The notes under the pieces: model-generated | Told to the model about the DNA's origin: nothing | Seen by the model: only the letters and a program-made list of their open reading frames with translations | Database searches by the model: none | Shown: in pieces, positions 26,415 to 37,131 of the stretch | Numbering within the stretch: the first letter of the stretch is position 1 | Layout: each line of letters begins with the position of its first letter | NCBI RefSeq assembly: GCF_003626975.1 | Contig: NZ_CP032616.1 | Location: forward strand, 2,728,001-2,792,000 | Reading direction: 5' to 3' | Length of the DNA: 64,000 nt | Source: Pseudomonas sp. DY-1 | GTDB lineage: Bacteria > Pseudomonadota > Gammaproteobacteria > Pseudomonadales > Pseudomonadaceae | Program-made: the position numbers and the translations under genes

Positions 26415-28196
26415 TCAGCCCTGTTGCAGGTGCCCGTAAAGCTTGGCGTAGAGACCACCTTCAGCGATGAGCTGCTGGTGGTCGCCGTCCTCGGCGATGT
26501 GGCCGCCGTCGAACACGAGCACCCGGTCGGCCTGCTTAACCGCAGACAAGCGGTGGGCGATGATCAGGGTGGTGCGTCCGTTGAGGAAGGTGCCGAGGGC
26601 CTGGTGCAGGGCGTACTCGGTGGCGGCGTCCAGGGCTGAGGTGGCTTCGTCGAGGATCACCACCTTCGGCTGGGCCAGCACCATGCGGGCAATGGCCAGC
26701 CGCTGCCGCTGGCCGCCGGAAAGGCGCACGCCGGATCGACCCACCACGCTGTCCAGCCCCATGGGCAGGTTACGGATGGTTTCGGCCAACTGGGCGATTT
26801 CCAGGGCGCGCCAGCAGGCCTCGTCGCTGCGCTCGCGGCCCATGGTCAGGTTGGCGCGCACGCTGTCGTTGAACAGCGCCGGGTGTTGCAGGACCACCGC
26901 GACGTTGTCGCGCACTTCGGCCAGGCCGATCTCGTCCAGCCGGCTGCCGCCAAAGCGGATCTGCCCGGCCTGGGGCTGGTAGAGCCCCAGCAGCAATTGC
27001 ACCAGGGTGCTCTTGCCGCCACCGCTGGCGCCCACGATGGCGACCTTCTCGCCAGGGGCAATGGACAGGTTGAGGCCATCCAGCACCGGTTCATCGCCAT
27101 AGGCGAAGCGCAGCCCCTTCACTTCGATCCCCACGGTCTCGCGGCCCCGGAACGGATCGACGCTCGGGTTGTACTGGGGCTCGTCGGCACGGGCCAGCAG
27201 CTCGTTGATCCGGCCGAGCGCGGCGCCGGCTGCATAGTAGGAATACTGCAGGCCGAGCAACTGCTCCACCGGACCGATCATGAACCAGAGGTAGCTGAAC
27301 ACCGCCAGCATCTGGCCAATGGAAAGGTCGGAGAAGAGCACCGTGAGCATGGCCGCGGCGCGGAAGAAATCGATACCGAACTGGAACAGCAGGCCACTGG
27401 TGCGCCCCGCTGCGTCGCTCTTCCACTGGGACGCGACGGCATAGTCACGGACTTCCTGGGCGCGCTGGCCGAGGCGGCCGAAGAAGAAGCCCTGGCGGTT
27501 GCTGGTACGCACTTCCTGGATGGCTTCCAGGGTTTCGGTGAGCGCCTGGGTGAAGCGCGCGGTGCTGTCGTTTTCCAGCTTCTTGAGGTGCTTGACCTTC
27601 TTGCCCAGTTGCACCGTGGCGTAAATCACCAGCGGGTTGAACAACAGGATCAGCAGCGCCAGCTGCCAATGCATCCAGACCAGGATGGCTGCCGTGCCGG
27701 TGAGGGTCAGCACTGCCACGAGGAAACGGCTTAGCGTCTCGCCGACGAATTTGTCCAGGGTATCCAGGTCGGTCACCAGGTGAGCGGTGACGGTCCCACC
27801 ACCGAGGCTCTCGTATTCGCCGAGGGATATACGTTTCAAGCGTTCGATCAGGCGGGTACGGATGCGATAGACGATGTCCTTGGCCAGTCGCGCGAACAGG
27901 CGTGCCTGCAGCACGTTGAACACCAGGGCCATGCCACGCAGCAGCAGGGTCACGACCAACATCAGGCCGATGTAGCCGACGGCGCTTTCCCAGGGCTGGG
28001 GCAGGAAGTTGTCCATGAAGCGCAGGGCAGCATCGCCGCGCTGCAGCAGCACTTCATCGACCAGCAACGGCAGCAGCAATGGAATGGGCACGCTGCAGAG
28101 TGTGGCCAGCACGGCGACCAGATTGGCCAGCCAGAGGGCCCTCTTGTGGTGCAGGGCCAGACGACGGATTTCCGCCCAGCTCAGGCGATCAGGCAT
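26415..28196 (-). CDS. ABC transporter, fused membrane and ATPase domains
   Basis: A 593-residue half-transporter of the MsbA/lipid-peptide exporter type. Six membrane helices lie in residues about 20-320. The ATPase has Walker A GASGGGKST at 389-397, signature LSGGQRQRL and Walker B VVILDEATSAL. It should work as a homodimer in the inner membrane; the substrate is unknown. ATG 28196 lies inside the 3' end of the DsbA-like gene (8-bp overlap), giving coupled translation. The gene group ABC transporter, DsbA-like, trhO, bolA, DUF2059 resembles P. aeruginosa PA0860-PA0856 as I recall it. Confidence 0.9.
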   Translation of the reverse strand: MPDRLSWAEIRRLALHHKRALWLANLVAVLATLCSVPIPLLLPLLVDEVLLQRGDAALRFMDNFLPQPWESAVGYIGLMLVVTLLLRGMALVFNVLQARLFARLAKDIVYRIRTRLIERLKRISLGEYESLGGGTVTAHLVTDLDTLDKFVGETLSRFLVAVLTLTGTAAILVWMHWQLALLILLFNPLVIYATVQLGKKVKHLKKLENDSTARFTQALTETLEAIQEVRTSNRQGFFFGRLGQRAQEVRDYAVASQWKSDAAGRTSGLLFQFGIDFFRAAAMLTVLFSDLSIGQMLAVFSYLWFMIGPVEQLLGLQYSYYAAGAALGRINELLARADEPQYNPSVDPFRGRETVGIEVKGLRFAYGDEPVLDGLNLSIAPGEKVAIVGASGGGKSTLVQLLLGLYQPQAGQIRFGGSRLDEIGLAEVRDNVAVVLQHPALFNDSVRANLTMGRERSDEACWRALEIAQLAETIRNLPMGLDSVVGRSGVRLSGGQRQRLAIARMVLAQPKVVILDEATSALDAATEYALHQALGTFLNGRTTLIIAHRLSAVKQADRVLVFDGGHIAEDGDHQQLIAEGGLYAKLYGHLQQG

Positions 28197-28827
28197 GGGC
28201 ACCCCGCTCCAGCCAGCGGCCCAGCAAAGGCGCGAGTTCATCAAGTGGCTGGTAGCCGTTGGTCAGTAGCGCAAGCTGGCCGTCACGCTCGGCCAGCAGG
28301 GTAGGAAAGCCGGCGATACCGAGGTCCTGCACCCAGGTGAAATCGGCGACCGTCGCCTCATGGCTGGTGGCGGCATCGAAAGCGGCGGCGAACTCGATGC
28401 GCGGAATGCCGATCTGTTCGGCCAACTCCACCAGGACGGCGGCCTGGGTCACGTTGCGACCCTCCGCGTAGAAGGCGTGCTGGATTCGCTTCACCAGCGG
28501 CCAGGCCAGCTCCGGCGCCAGGGAGCGGGCAACCACCAGGGCGCGGCAGGCCGGCTCGGTGTCGTAAATGAAGCCGTCGGGCATAGCGCCTTCGAAACGG
28601 AAGGGCTGCCCGGTGGCCTGGTTGACCGCCTGCCAATGTTCGAGGATGTAGCGCTTGGTCTGGGCATCCAGTGCAGCGCCCTGGCCGGTACGCAGGCCAC
28701 CGGCCACCAGGTGCAGCTGAATTCCGGCTGCAGCAGCCTGCTCGGCGAGCGCCGTGACCACCGGGGCGAAGCCCCAGCACCAGGAACACATCGGGTCCAT
28801 CACATAGAGCAGGCGGGCGTTAGGCAA
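28189..28827 (-). CDS. DsbA/FrnE-family thioredoxin-fold protein
   Basis: A 212-residue thioredoxin-fold protein of the cytoplasmic DsbA/FrnE type, with a CXXC site at Cys14-Cys17 (MDPMCSWCWGF) and no signal peptide. The cis-Pro loop is GIAGFPTLL. The start is a TTG at 28827, the only start codon that keeps the conserved N-terminus; GGAGGAC in the end of trhO is its ribosome site six bases away. It lies two bases after trhO and overlaps the ABC transporter. A dithiol oxidoreductase or isomerase role is inferred; the partner is unknown. Confidence 0.85.
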   Translation of the reverse strand: MPNARLLYVMDPMCSWCWGFAPVVTALAEQAAAAGIQLHLVAGGLRTGQGAALDAQTKRYILEHWQAVNQATGQPFRFEGAMPDGFIYDTEPACRALVVARSLAPELAWPLVKRIQHAFYAEGRNVTQAAVLVELAEQIGIPRIEFAAAFDAATSHEATVADFTWVQDLGIAGFPTLLAERDGQLALLTNGYQPLDELAPLLGRWLERGAHA

Positions 28828-28829
28828 GC

Positions 28830-29765
28830 TCAGTCCTCCAGGGCTTGACGCGGGTCTCGGCCGATCGGGTGAGGCAGATTGCGGGCCTTGGCCAGTTCGA
28901 TCTGCTTCTGCCGCTCGATGGCACTGGCACGGGTCTTCTCACTCAGGCTATCCCAGCAGTGCGGGCAGCTGATGCCGGCGGCGTAATGCTCCGACCGGCG
29001 ATCTTCCACGGAAATCGGGTTGCGACAGGCATGGCACTGGTCGAAATCCCCTTCCGAGAGATCGTGACGCACGGTGACACGGTTATCGAAGACGAAGCAG
29101 TCGCCACGCCACAGGGTTTCTTCCTGGGGCACTTCTTCGAGGTACTTGAGAATGCCGCCCTTGAGGTGGAAGACCTCTTCGAAGCCCTGGCCGAGCATGT
29201 AGCTGGAAGCCTTCTCGCAGCGGATGCCGCCGGTGCAGAACATTGCGACCTTCTTGTGCACCGCAGGGTCGAAGTTGGCCTTGATGTAGTCGGGAAACTC
29301 GCGGAACGACTTGGTCTCGGGGTCGATGGCGCCCTCGAAGGTGCCAATGGCCACCTCGTAGTCGTTGCGTGTATCGATCAGCAGCACTTCGGGGTTGCTG
29401 ATCAGGGCGTTCCAGTCCTTGGGGTCGACGTAAGTGCCGACATTCTGGTTAGGGTCTACGCCGGGCACGCCAAGGGTGACGATTTCCTTCTTCAGCTTGA
29501 CCTTGGTGCGATAGAAGGGCTGCTCATCGCAGTAGGACTCCTTGTGGTCCAGGTCCACCAGGCGCGGATCGATCCTGAGCCATGCAATAAGCGCGTCGAT
29601 GGCTTCACGCGTGCCGGACACAGTGCCGTTGATGCCTTCCTCAGCCAGCAACAGGGTGCCCTTGACGCCATTATCGAGCATGGTCTTGAGCAGGGGTTCA
29701 CGCAGCGCGACGTAGTCCTTCAGGGTGACGAACTTGTACAGCGCCGCAACAACGATCTGGGTCAT
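28830..29765 (-). CDS. trhO: tRNA uridine(34) hydroxylase TrhO (rhodanese family)
   Basis: A 311-residue protein. The N-terminal acylphosphatase-like domain (1-100) leads into a rhodanese domain whose catalytic Cys177 lies in [13 protein letters not shown]. Residues [29 protein letters not shown] and the C-terminal Cys cluster CHACRNP..CPHCWD match YceA/TrhO, which adds the hydroxyl that leads to 5-carboxymethoxy- or 5-methoxyuridine at tRNA wobble position 34. A perfect hairpin (29,821-29,845) stands upstream between it and bolA. Confidence 0.93.
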   Translation of the reverse strand: MTQIVVAALYKFVTLKDYVALREPLLKTMLDNGVKGTLLLAEEGINGTVSGTREAIDALIAWLRIDPRLVDLDHKESYCDEQPFYRTKVKLKKEIVTLGVPGVDPNQNVGTYVDPKDWNALISNPEVLLIDTRNDYEVAIGTFEGAIDPETKSFREFPDYIKANFDPAVHKKVAMFCTGGIRCEKASSYMLGQGFEEVFHLKGGILKYLEEVPQEETLWRGDCFVFDNRVTVRHDLSEGDFDQCHACRNPISVEDRRSEHYAAGISCPHCWDSLSEKTRASAIERQKQIELAKARNLPHPIGRDPRQALED

Positions 29766-29820
29766 GCGGTACTTCCTCCAGTGGTCGCCCGCGTAAAGGG
29801 CGGACCGGGTGACAGAAACG

Positions 29821-29845
29821 ACAGCGCCGGCTGGGCCGGCGCTGT
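29821..29845. terminator. Perfect GC-rich hairpin between bolA and trhO
   Basis: ACAGCGCCGGC TGG GCCGGCGCTGT, an 11-bp perfect stem. On the leftward transcript it is followed by CGTTTCTGTC, a weak T-rich tail. It would separate bolA transcription from trhO. Confidence 0.55.
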
Positions 29846-29977
29846 GCGAAGTCTATCAAAAAGCCGCGGGCCGGAGGCTGCGTGAAATGGTCTCAGGCGC
29901 CGAATGGAAGTTCGAAAACCTCGGCGAGGCCGCCGCGACCAGACGCAACACGGTATTGGCAAATCAGACAGTTTTAC

Positions 29978-30283
29978 TCAGTGATCGTGCTTGCTGCCGC
30001 CACGGCAGGTCGGCGAATCCGGCGCGGCGCCCTGCGCGGCCCACTCCTCGGGGGTGTAGGTATGCAGGGCCAGGGCATGGACTTGCCCCATCAGGTCGCC
30101 GAGGCTGGCGTAGACCTTCTGGTGGCGCTTGACGGCATTCAGCCCGGCGAACACCGGGCTGACGATCACCGCCTTGTAATGGGTTTCCAGGCCACGACTG
30201 TGCATGTGGCTCTCGTCCAGCACGTCAAGGTGCTGCGGTTCGAGGGCCTGCAAGGCGTTCAGGATGCGGTCACGCATGGACAT
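29978..30283 (-). CDS. bolA: BolA-family protein
   Basis: A 101-residue BolA-fold protein. HSRGLETHYKAVIVSPVF, the HQKVYASL helix and VHALALHTYTPEEW match BolA; the C-terminal CRGG and conserved His residues are those used for [2Fe-2S] sharing with monothiol glutaredoxin. BolA proteins influence cell shape, biofilm and iron-sulfur trafficking. The ATG at 30283 is used; the second in-frame ATG at 30,277 is an alternative. It lies 13 bases downstream of the DUF2059 gene on the same strand and probably shares its transcript. Confidence 0.92.
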   Translation of the reverse strand: MSMRDRILNALQALEPQHLDVLDESHMHSRGLETHYKAVIVSPVFAGLNAVKRHQKVYASLGDLMGQVHALALHTYTPEEWAAQGAAPDSPTCRGGSKHDH

Positions 30284-30296
30284 CGATCGACTCCGC

Positions 30297-30806
30297 TTAC
30301 TGCTTCTTCTTGTCCTGGGGCGCCAGTTCGCTGGTCATGTCGCTCAGCAACTTGTTGACCTCGGGTACGGCGGCTTCCAGGCGGCCCTGGGTGAGCTGGG
30401 CGGATTGCTGGGTCAGAGACGGCATCTTTTCCAGCACTTTCTTGCCCAGGGGGGATTCATAGAAGGTGATCAGTTCCTTCAGTTCGCTCTCACTGAAGTT
30501 GCTGGTGTAGATCTTCACCAGTTCAGGCTTCAGCTTGTCCCAACCGACGGCCTTGTCCAGGGCAGCATTGGCCTTGGCCTGATAGCTCTCAAGGGTGGCC
30601 TTCTTGCTCGCGGGCGCCTGGGTCTGCTGGAAACGCTGTTCGAACATCTGCTGCACCTGGGCATAGACCGGAACGGTCAGCTTGTCGGCACGGGCGAGCT
30701 TGAGGAAGCGCTCGGCATCGGCGGCATGGCTGGCGGCATCGGCCAGGACCTGGCCACTGGCGCAAGCCAGCAGTACGGCGGTGCAGAGAACGCGAAGCTT
30801 GGTCAT
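30297..30806 (-). CDS. Exported DUF2059 protein
   Basis: A 169-residue protein with a signal peptide (MTKLRVLCTAVLLACASG, cleavage near VLADA). The mature protein is helical; the block YTSNFSESELKELITFYESP (about 101-120) followed by LGKKVLEKMPSL is the DUF2059 hallmark. It is periplasmic by prediction and of unknown function. It precedes bolA, as in other pseudomonads. Confidence 0.87.
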   Translation of the reverse strand: MTKLRVLCTAVLLACASGQVLADAASHAADAERFLKLARADKLTVPVYAQVQQMFEQRFQQTQAPASKKATLESYQAKANAALDKAVGWDKLKPELVKIYTSNFSESELKELITFYESPLGKKVLEKMPSLTQQSAQLTQGRLEAAVPEVNKLLSDMTSELAPQDKKKQ

Positions 30807-31148
30807 TGGGTTTCCTTGTCTGGGCTCGGATGACGGGGTGCTGCCCCGGGGCTGGTCATTCTGCGCTCAAGCGGAGATCGGGCTCAAGCAGCGGCTTTTT
30901 TCGACAACCGTGTGGCAAAAATGTGCAATACCGCACTCCACGAAGATGTTGTCAAAATGCCATCACTTGCTCATGCTTCCGCCCACTGGGCATGCTTTGG
31001 CGACTAGGAAATCTGCCGGCCCCATCGACGGAATTTCCGATGAGGTGCAATCAGTTTCAACAAGTTCCGTACGAAAAGTCACCAAGCGCAGACCGATTTC
31101 GTCGAGAAACTGAAGTGCCCAGGCTTCGCACACACATGGACGTGCCCG
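30807..31148. other. Intergenic region between diverging genes, nothing recognised
   Basis: This 342-bp stretch separates the leftward DUF2059/bolA unit and the rightward DUF2804 gene. I see no gene, tRNA or repeat. Positions about 30,890-31,000 are AT-richer than average, in keeping with promoters, but I could not pick a core promoter with confidence. Confidence 0.5.
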
Positions 31149-32159
31149 ATGAACAGCCATATATCCACCCTGCCGCCGGGAATTCCCGCGCTCTGCGATG
31201 CCCGCGGCAAACTCGCGCCCGCTGCTGTCGGCTGGTCAAGTCGACCACGCTTGAACTGCGCGATCCCCGGTAACTTCGGTCGTCGCAAGCGCTGGAACCA
31301 CTGGTGCATCACCACCCCGCGCTGGATGCTCTCGCTGACCCTCGCGGACCTGGATCTCCTGGGCTACGGCGCCGCGTACTTCCTCGATCTCGATACTGGC
31401 CAGGCGGTCGCCCATACCCAGTTGCGGCCATTCGCCCTCGGCTGCCGCCTTCCGAATACGCCGCTGGAAAGCCACAGCTTCGATCATCCCCATCTGCAGA
31501 TCCGCGTCGACGAGCACCCCGGCCGCCTGAGCCTGCGAGTGGAAGCGCCAGACCTTGGAGGCCAGCCGCTGCACGTCGCCCTGGATGTCCTGCGTCCGGC
31601 TCATCTGGATTCTGTGAATCTGGTCGCCCCCCTCCCCGGCGGCTGCTTCCATGCCAGCAGCCGCCAACTCGGCCTGCCCGCCAGCGGCAGCGTGCAACTG
31701 GGAACACGGCATTACGACTGCATTACCGGCCATAGCTTCGCCGCGCTCGATTTCGGCCGTGGCGTCTGGCCCTTCCATAGCCAATGGACCCGCGCCGCTT
31801 TCGCCGCCCCAGGTGGTATCGCCGGTAATTTCGGTGCCGGCTGGACCGACTCGAGCGGCCTGACCGAGAACGCCCTTTGGTTCGGCGGCAGCCTGTCCAA
31901 GCTCGACCGTCCCGTGCAGATCGAACAGGCACCGAACAACCCCCTGGCGCCCTGGCGCCTGTCCACCGCCTGTCGCCGGGTAGAGCTGACATTCACGCCG
32001 CGACAGCTGCACCAGGCCCGTCCGCGCCTGGGGCTGTTCTATGCCAACACGCGGCAATGGTTCGGCCGCTTCGACGGCGTGCTGCGCAGCCCGGATGGTG
32101 AATGCGTGCCAGTGACCAACGCCCTCGGCTGGTTGGGGGCCACCCACGCGCGCTGGTAA
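31149..32159 (+). CDS. DUF2804 domain protein
   Basis: A 336-residue soluble protein. RKRWNHWCITTPRWMLSLT, WPFHSQWTRAAF, FGAGWTDSSGLTENALW and the closing FGRFDGVLRSPDGE are DUF2804 features. These proteins resemble the lipocalin-like/AttH fold; no reaction is known. There is no signal peptide. The ATG at 31149 lacks a strong ribosome site, so the exact start is less certain. The gene precedes fumC by 72 bp on the same strand, an arrangement I recall from P. aeruginosa (PA0855-PA0854). Confidence 0.83.
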   Translation: MNSHISTLPPGIPALCDARGKLAPAAVGWSSRPRLNCAIPGNFGRRKRWNHWCITTPRWMLSLTLADLDLLGYGAAYFLDLDTGQAVAHTQLRPFALGCRLPNTPLESHSFDHPHLQIRVDEHPGRLSLRVEAPDLGGQPLHVALDVLRPAHLDSVNLVAPLPGGCFHASSRQLGLPASGSVQLGTRHYDCITGHSFAALDFGRGVWPFHSQWTRAAFAAPGGIAGNFGAGWTDSSGLTENALWFGGSLSKLDRPVQIEQAPNNPLAPWRLSTACRRVELTFTPRQLHQARPRLGLFYANTRQWFGRFDGVLRSPDGECVPVTNALGWLGATHARW

Positions 32160-32231
32160 TTGCCCGAACGGTTGAACCGAGTGCGGGAGAGAGAGCCTAA
32201 ACTGCGGAATCAATAGCCGGAGCCAACCCAA

Positions 32232-34239
<2,008 letters not shown>

Positions 34240-34258
34240 GCTCCTGCTGCCTTTGGAA

Positions 34259-34295
34259 GTGGGAGCGAATTCATTCACGAATGAATCCGTTCCCA
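34259..34295. repeat. REP-type palindrome
   Basis: GTGGGAGCGAATTCATTCAC / ATGAATCCGTTCCCA, an imperfect member of the same family, lying between converging genes (oxidoreductase and DMT transporter). Confidence 0.75.
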
Positions 34296-34302
34296 GCGTC
34301 CA

Positions 34303-35268
34303 TTATTCCCCGCCCACCAATGCCGCCTGACGACGCGCGCGCCAGCTGCGCACCAGCGAAGGGGCCAATGCGGTGAGGGCCGAACCCAGCACGACGAACA
34401 ACGCGCCGGCATAGGCGATCAGGTTGATTTCTTCCGGCTGCACATGATCCGGCCAGAGTGCCGCGCAGGCGGCGACGCTGGCGAAGGTCACCAGCGGGGT
34501 GATGGCCAGGGTGGCACTGACCCGCGAGGCTTCCCAGTGGGCCAGGGCTTCGGCGAAAGCACCGTATGCCACCAGTGTGTTCAAGCAGCAGGCCAGCAGC
34601 AGCCAGCCCTGCAGCGGGCTGAGGTTGAACAGTTCCATGGGGTGCGCCCAGGGCGTCAGCAAGGCGGCGCAGCCGAGGTAGATCACCATCATCACCTGCG
34701 CCGAGCTCCAGTGACTCAGCAATTGCTTCTGAGCCAGGCCATAGAAGGTCCAGACGAAGGCCGACAGCAGGATCACCAGTACGCCCAGGGTGTACTCGCT
34801 CATGGAGGTCAGCAGTTCTTCCAGTCGCTGATTGAAGAACAGGCCGAAGCCGAGCACCGTCACCACCAGGCCGAATGCCTGCCCAAGGCTGAAGCTCTCC
34901 TTGAAGACAAACAGGCTGCTCAGCAGGAACAGGATGGGCGCTACCTGGATCACCAGTTGCGTGGTGCCTGGGCTCAGCATGCGCAGGCCGATCAGGTAGC
35001 ACACGTAGTTGCCGGTGAGTCCTCCCACCGCCAGCACCACCAACCAGCGTCCCCGCGCACCCAGCGGGCGAATGGCCGGCAGCCTGCGGTTGGCGCCCAG
35101 GTAGAGGAACAACAACGAGCCCGCGACGACCAGGCGGTACCAGGTGACAGTCACCGGGTCCATGCTCTGCAGGACTTCCTTCAGCCAGATGGGCAGGACG
35201 CCCCAGAGCACAGCCGTGACCAGGGCAAGGAACAGGCCGTAGACCCAACGGCCGGAGGAGATATGCAT
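34303..35268 (-). CDS. EamA/DMT-family transporter
   Basis: A 321-residue inner-membrane protein with ten predicted helices arranged as two EamA repeats (about 10-145 and 155-300). MHISSGRWVYGLFLALVTAV leads to the first helix; WGVLPIWLKEVL and the second repeat's FVWTFYGLAQKQLL are typical of RarD-like DMT exporters. The substrate is not predictable. The C-terminus is basic (RSWRARRQAAL), consistent with a cytoplasmic tail. It is transcribed leftward alone. Confidence 0.87.
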   Translation of the reverse strand: MHISSGRWVYGLFLALVTAVLWGVLPIWLKEVLQSMDPVTVTWYRLVVAGSLLFLYLGANRRLPAIRPLGARGRWLVVLAVGGLTGNYVCYLIGLRMLSPGTTQLVIQVAPILFLLSSLFVFKESFSLGQAFGLVVTVLGFGLFFNQRLEELLTSMSEYTLGVLVILLSAFVWTFYGLAQKQLLSHWSSAQVMMVIYLGCAALLTPWAHPMELFNLSPLQGWLLLACCLNTLVAYGAFAEALAHWEASRVSATLAITPLVTFASVAACAALWPDHVQPEEINLIAYAGALFVVLGSALTALAPSLVRSWRARRQAALVGGE

Positions 35269-35490
35269 GGGGACCTCAGGAGGAGCCCGCCGGCGCCGGC
35301 AGCAGGCGAAATGGAAGAGGCCATTCTAGAAGGGTCGGGTTCCAGGGCACAGGAACAGTTTCGGTCCTGTCAGTGACACAACTGTACCTGTCGCACCGGC
35401 CCCAGTTCCGGCAGCCGCCTGTCGAACCCCGGAGCAAGCGCGCCAGCGCTGATTAGACTCAAATAGCCAATGCATGACGGAGGTGGTCCG

Positions 35491-35700
35491 ATGTTCGGTC
35501 GACGTGCGTGCGACGTGGCCTCAAACACCCACTATCGGAGTGAGCGGGTCAGCGCCGTGAACGGTCAGTACTTCTTTTCCACCCGAGAGGGAACGCTGGA
35601 GGGGCCCTACTTCACACGAGTGGATGCGGAGCGGGAAATCGCGCTGTACATCCGCCGCATCCAGCAATCCAACACCCTCCTCGCGCTTCGGGGCCGATAA
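35491..35700 (+). CDS. Small conserved protein (DUF6316-like)
   Basis: A 69-residue protein. ATG 35491 has a strong GGAGGTGG site; an in-frame ATG 21 bases earlier does not. YRSERVSAVNGQYFFSTREG, then LEGPYFTRVDAEREIALYI, resembles small pseudomonad proteins grouped, as I recall, under DUF6316, in which an aromatic N-terminal half ends in a GP(F/Y) turn. Function is unknown. An intrinsic terminator follows directly. Confidence 0.72.
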   Translation: MFGRRACDVASNTHYRSERVSAVNGQYFFSTREGTLEGPYFTRVDAEREIALYIRRIQQSNTLLALRGR

Positions 35701-35716
35701 GTGCCCCGCAATGAAA

Positions 35717-35745
35717 GAACCCGCGCCAGGCGCGGGTTTTTCTTG
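35717..35745 (+). terminator. Intrinsic terminator after small protein
   Basis: AACCCGCGCC AGG CGCGGGTTTTTCTT: GC stem with a T-run, 17 bases after the stop codon of the 69-residue protein. Confidence 0.9.
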
Positions 35746-35775
35746 TTTGGTCGACTCCGTCTGGCTTCCTGCCGC

Positions 35776-35815
35776 TGTGGGAGCGATTTCAATCGCGAAT
35801 GAATTCGCTCCCACA
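35776..35815. repeat. REP-type palindrome
   Basis: TGTGGGAGCGATTTCAATCGC and GCGAATGAATTCGCTCCCACA overlap into a near-perfect palindrome just after the thiolase stop on the leftward strand. Confidence 0.85.
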
Positions 35816-35841
35816 GGTCGCCCCGACAGCGAGCCCAGGCC

Positions 35842-37026
35842 TTAGCGGTAAGCCTCGAACAGCCCGGTGGCGCCCATGCCGCCGCCGACGCACATGGTGA
35901 CGATGCCGAAGCGCTTGTCGCGACGCTGCAGTTCGCGCACCAGGTGGCCGACCTGGCGTGAACCGGTCATGCCGAATGGGTGGCCGATGGAGATGGAGCC
36001 GCCATTGACGTTGTACTTCTCGTTGTCGATCCCCAAGCGATCACGGGCATAGAGGCACTGGGAAGCGAAGGCTTCGTTCAGTTCCCACAGATCGATATCG
36101 TCTACAGTCAGGCCCTTGGCCTTGAGCAGCTTCGGCACCGAGAACACCGGCCCGATGCCCATTTCGTCAGGTTCGCAACCGGCAACGGTGAATCCGCGGA
36201 AGTATGCAATCGGTTTCAGGCCCAGCTCCAGCGCTTTGTCCAGGCTCATAAGCAGGGTCATGGAGGCACCGTCGGACAGCTGCGAGGAGTTGCCGGCGGT
36301 CACCGAACCGTCCTCGGCAAATACCGGTTTCAGGGACGACAGGCCTTCCAGGGTGGTATCGGCGCGGTTGCAGTCGTCGCGATCCACCACGCCGTCCAGG
36401 ATGTTCTTCTGGCCGGTGGCCTTGTCCTCGACAAAGTACTTCACGCTCATTGGCACGATTTCATCGTTGAACAGCCCCGCGGCCTGGGCGCGAGCAGTGC
36501 GCTGCTGGCTTTGCAGGGCATAGAGGTCCTGCGCTTCGCGGGTGACGTTGTAACGGCGCGCGACGATTTCGGCGGTCTGCCCCATGGGGTAGTAGATGCC
36601 GGGGTGTTCGAGCTTCAGGCGCGGGTTGACGAAGTTGTCCTGGTTGATGCTCTTGAGCGTCAGGGTGATGGACTCGACTCCGCCGGCCACCATCACGTCG
36701 CTGCAACCCGAAGCGATCTGGTTGGCAGCAATGGCGATGGCCTGCAGACCCGAGGAACAGTAGCGGTTGAGGGTCATACCGGCGACGCCGACGCCCAGTC
36801 CCGAAAGGACTGCCACGTTGCGGCCGATATTGTGGCCCTGGGCGCCTTCGTTGGAGCCAGCACCGACCACGCAATCGTCCACCAGCGCCGGGTCGATATC
36901 GTTGCGCGACAGCAGTGCGTTCACGCAATGGGCGGCCATGTCGTCCGGCCGGGTCATGTTGAACTTGCCGCGGAAGGACTTGGCCAGGCCAGTCCGCACG
37001 CTGTCGACGATCACCACTTCACGCAT
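35842..37026 (-). CDS. Thiolase (acetyl-CoA C-acyltransferase)
   Basis: A 394-residue thiolase beginning MREVVIVDSVRTGLAK at ATG 37026. Cys90 in NRYCSSGLQA is the nucleophile, the His lies in GHPFGMTG and the second Cys in TMCVGGGMG. It is a full-length, apparently active enzyme for fatty-acid or related beta-oxidation. It shares extended similarity with the thiolase in the steroid operon (2,302-3,504), for example [17 protein letters not shown] and D-CN-RADTT-type residues. It is monocistronic, so its metabolic partner is not shown by context. Confidence 0.88.
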   Translation of the reverse strand: MREVVIVDSVRTGLAKSFRGKFNMTRPDDMAAHCVNALLSRNDIDPALVDDCVVGAGSNEGAQGHNIGRNVAVLSGLGVGVAGMTLNRYCSSGLQAIAIAANQIASGCSDVMVAGGVESITLTLKSINQDNFVNPRLKLEHPGIYYPMGQTAEIVARRYNVTREAQDLYALQSQQRTARAQAAGLFNDEIVPMSVKYFVEDKATGQKNILDGVVDRDDCNRADTTLEGLSSLKPVFAEDGSVTAGNSSQLSDGASMTLLMSLDKALELGLKPIAYFRGFTVAGCEPDEMGIGPVFSVPKLLKAKGLTVDDIDLWELNEAFASQCLYARDRLGIDNEKYNVNGGSISIGHPFGMTGSRQVGHLVRELQRRDKRFGIVTMCVGGGMGATGLFEAYR

Positions 37027-37131
37027 GACGCACCTCGTTCCAGTTGGGAGGGATAGTGGGGGCGAGAATAGTTCCGGCCCATATTCTGGCACCACGATCA
37101 TTCACCCCGCGTATGCGCGCCCATCCTCTGC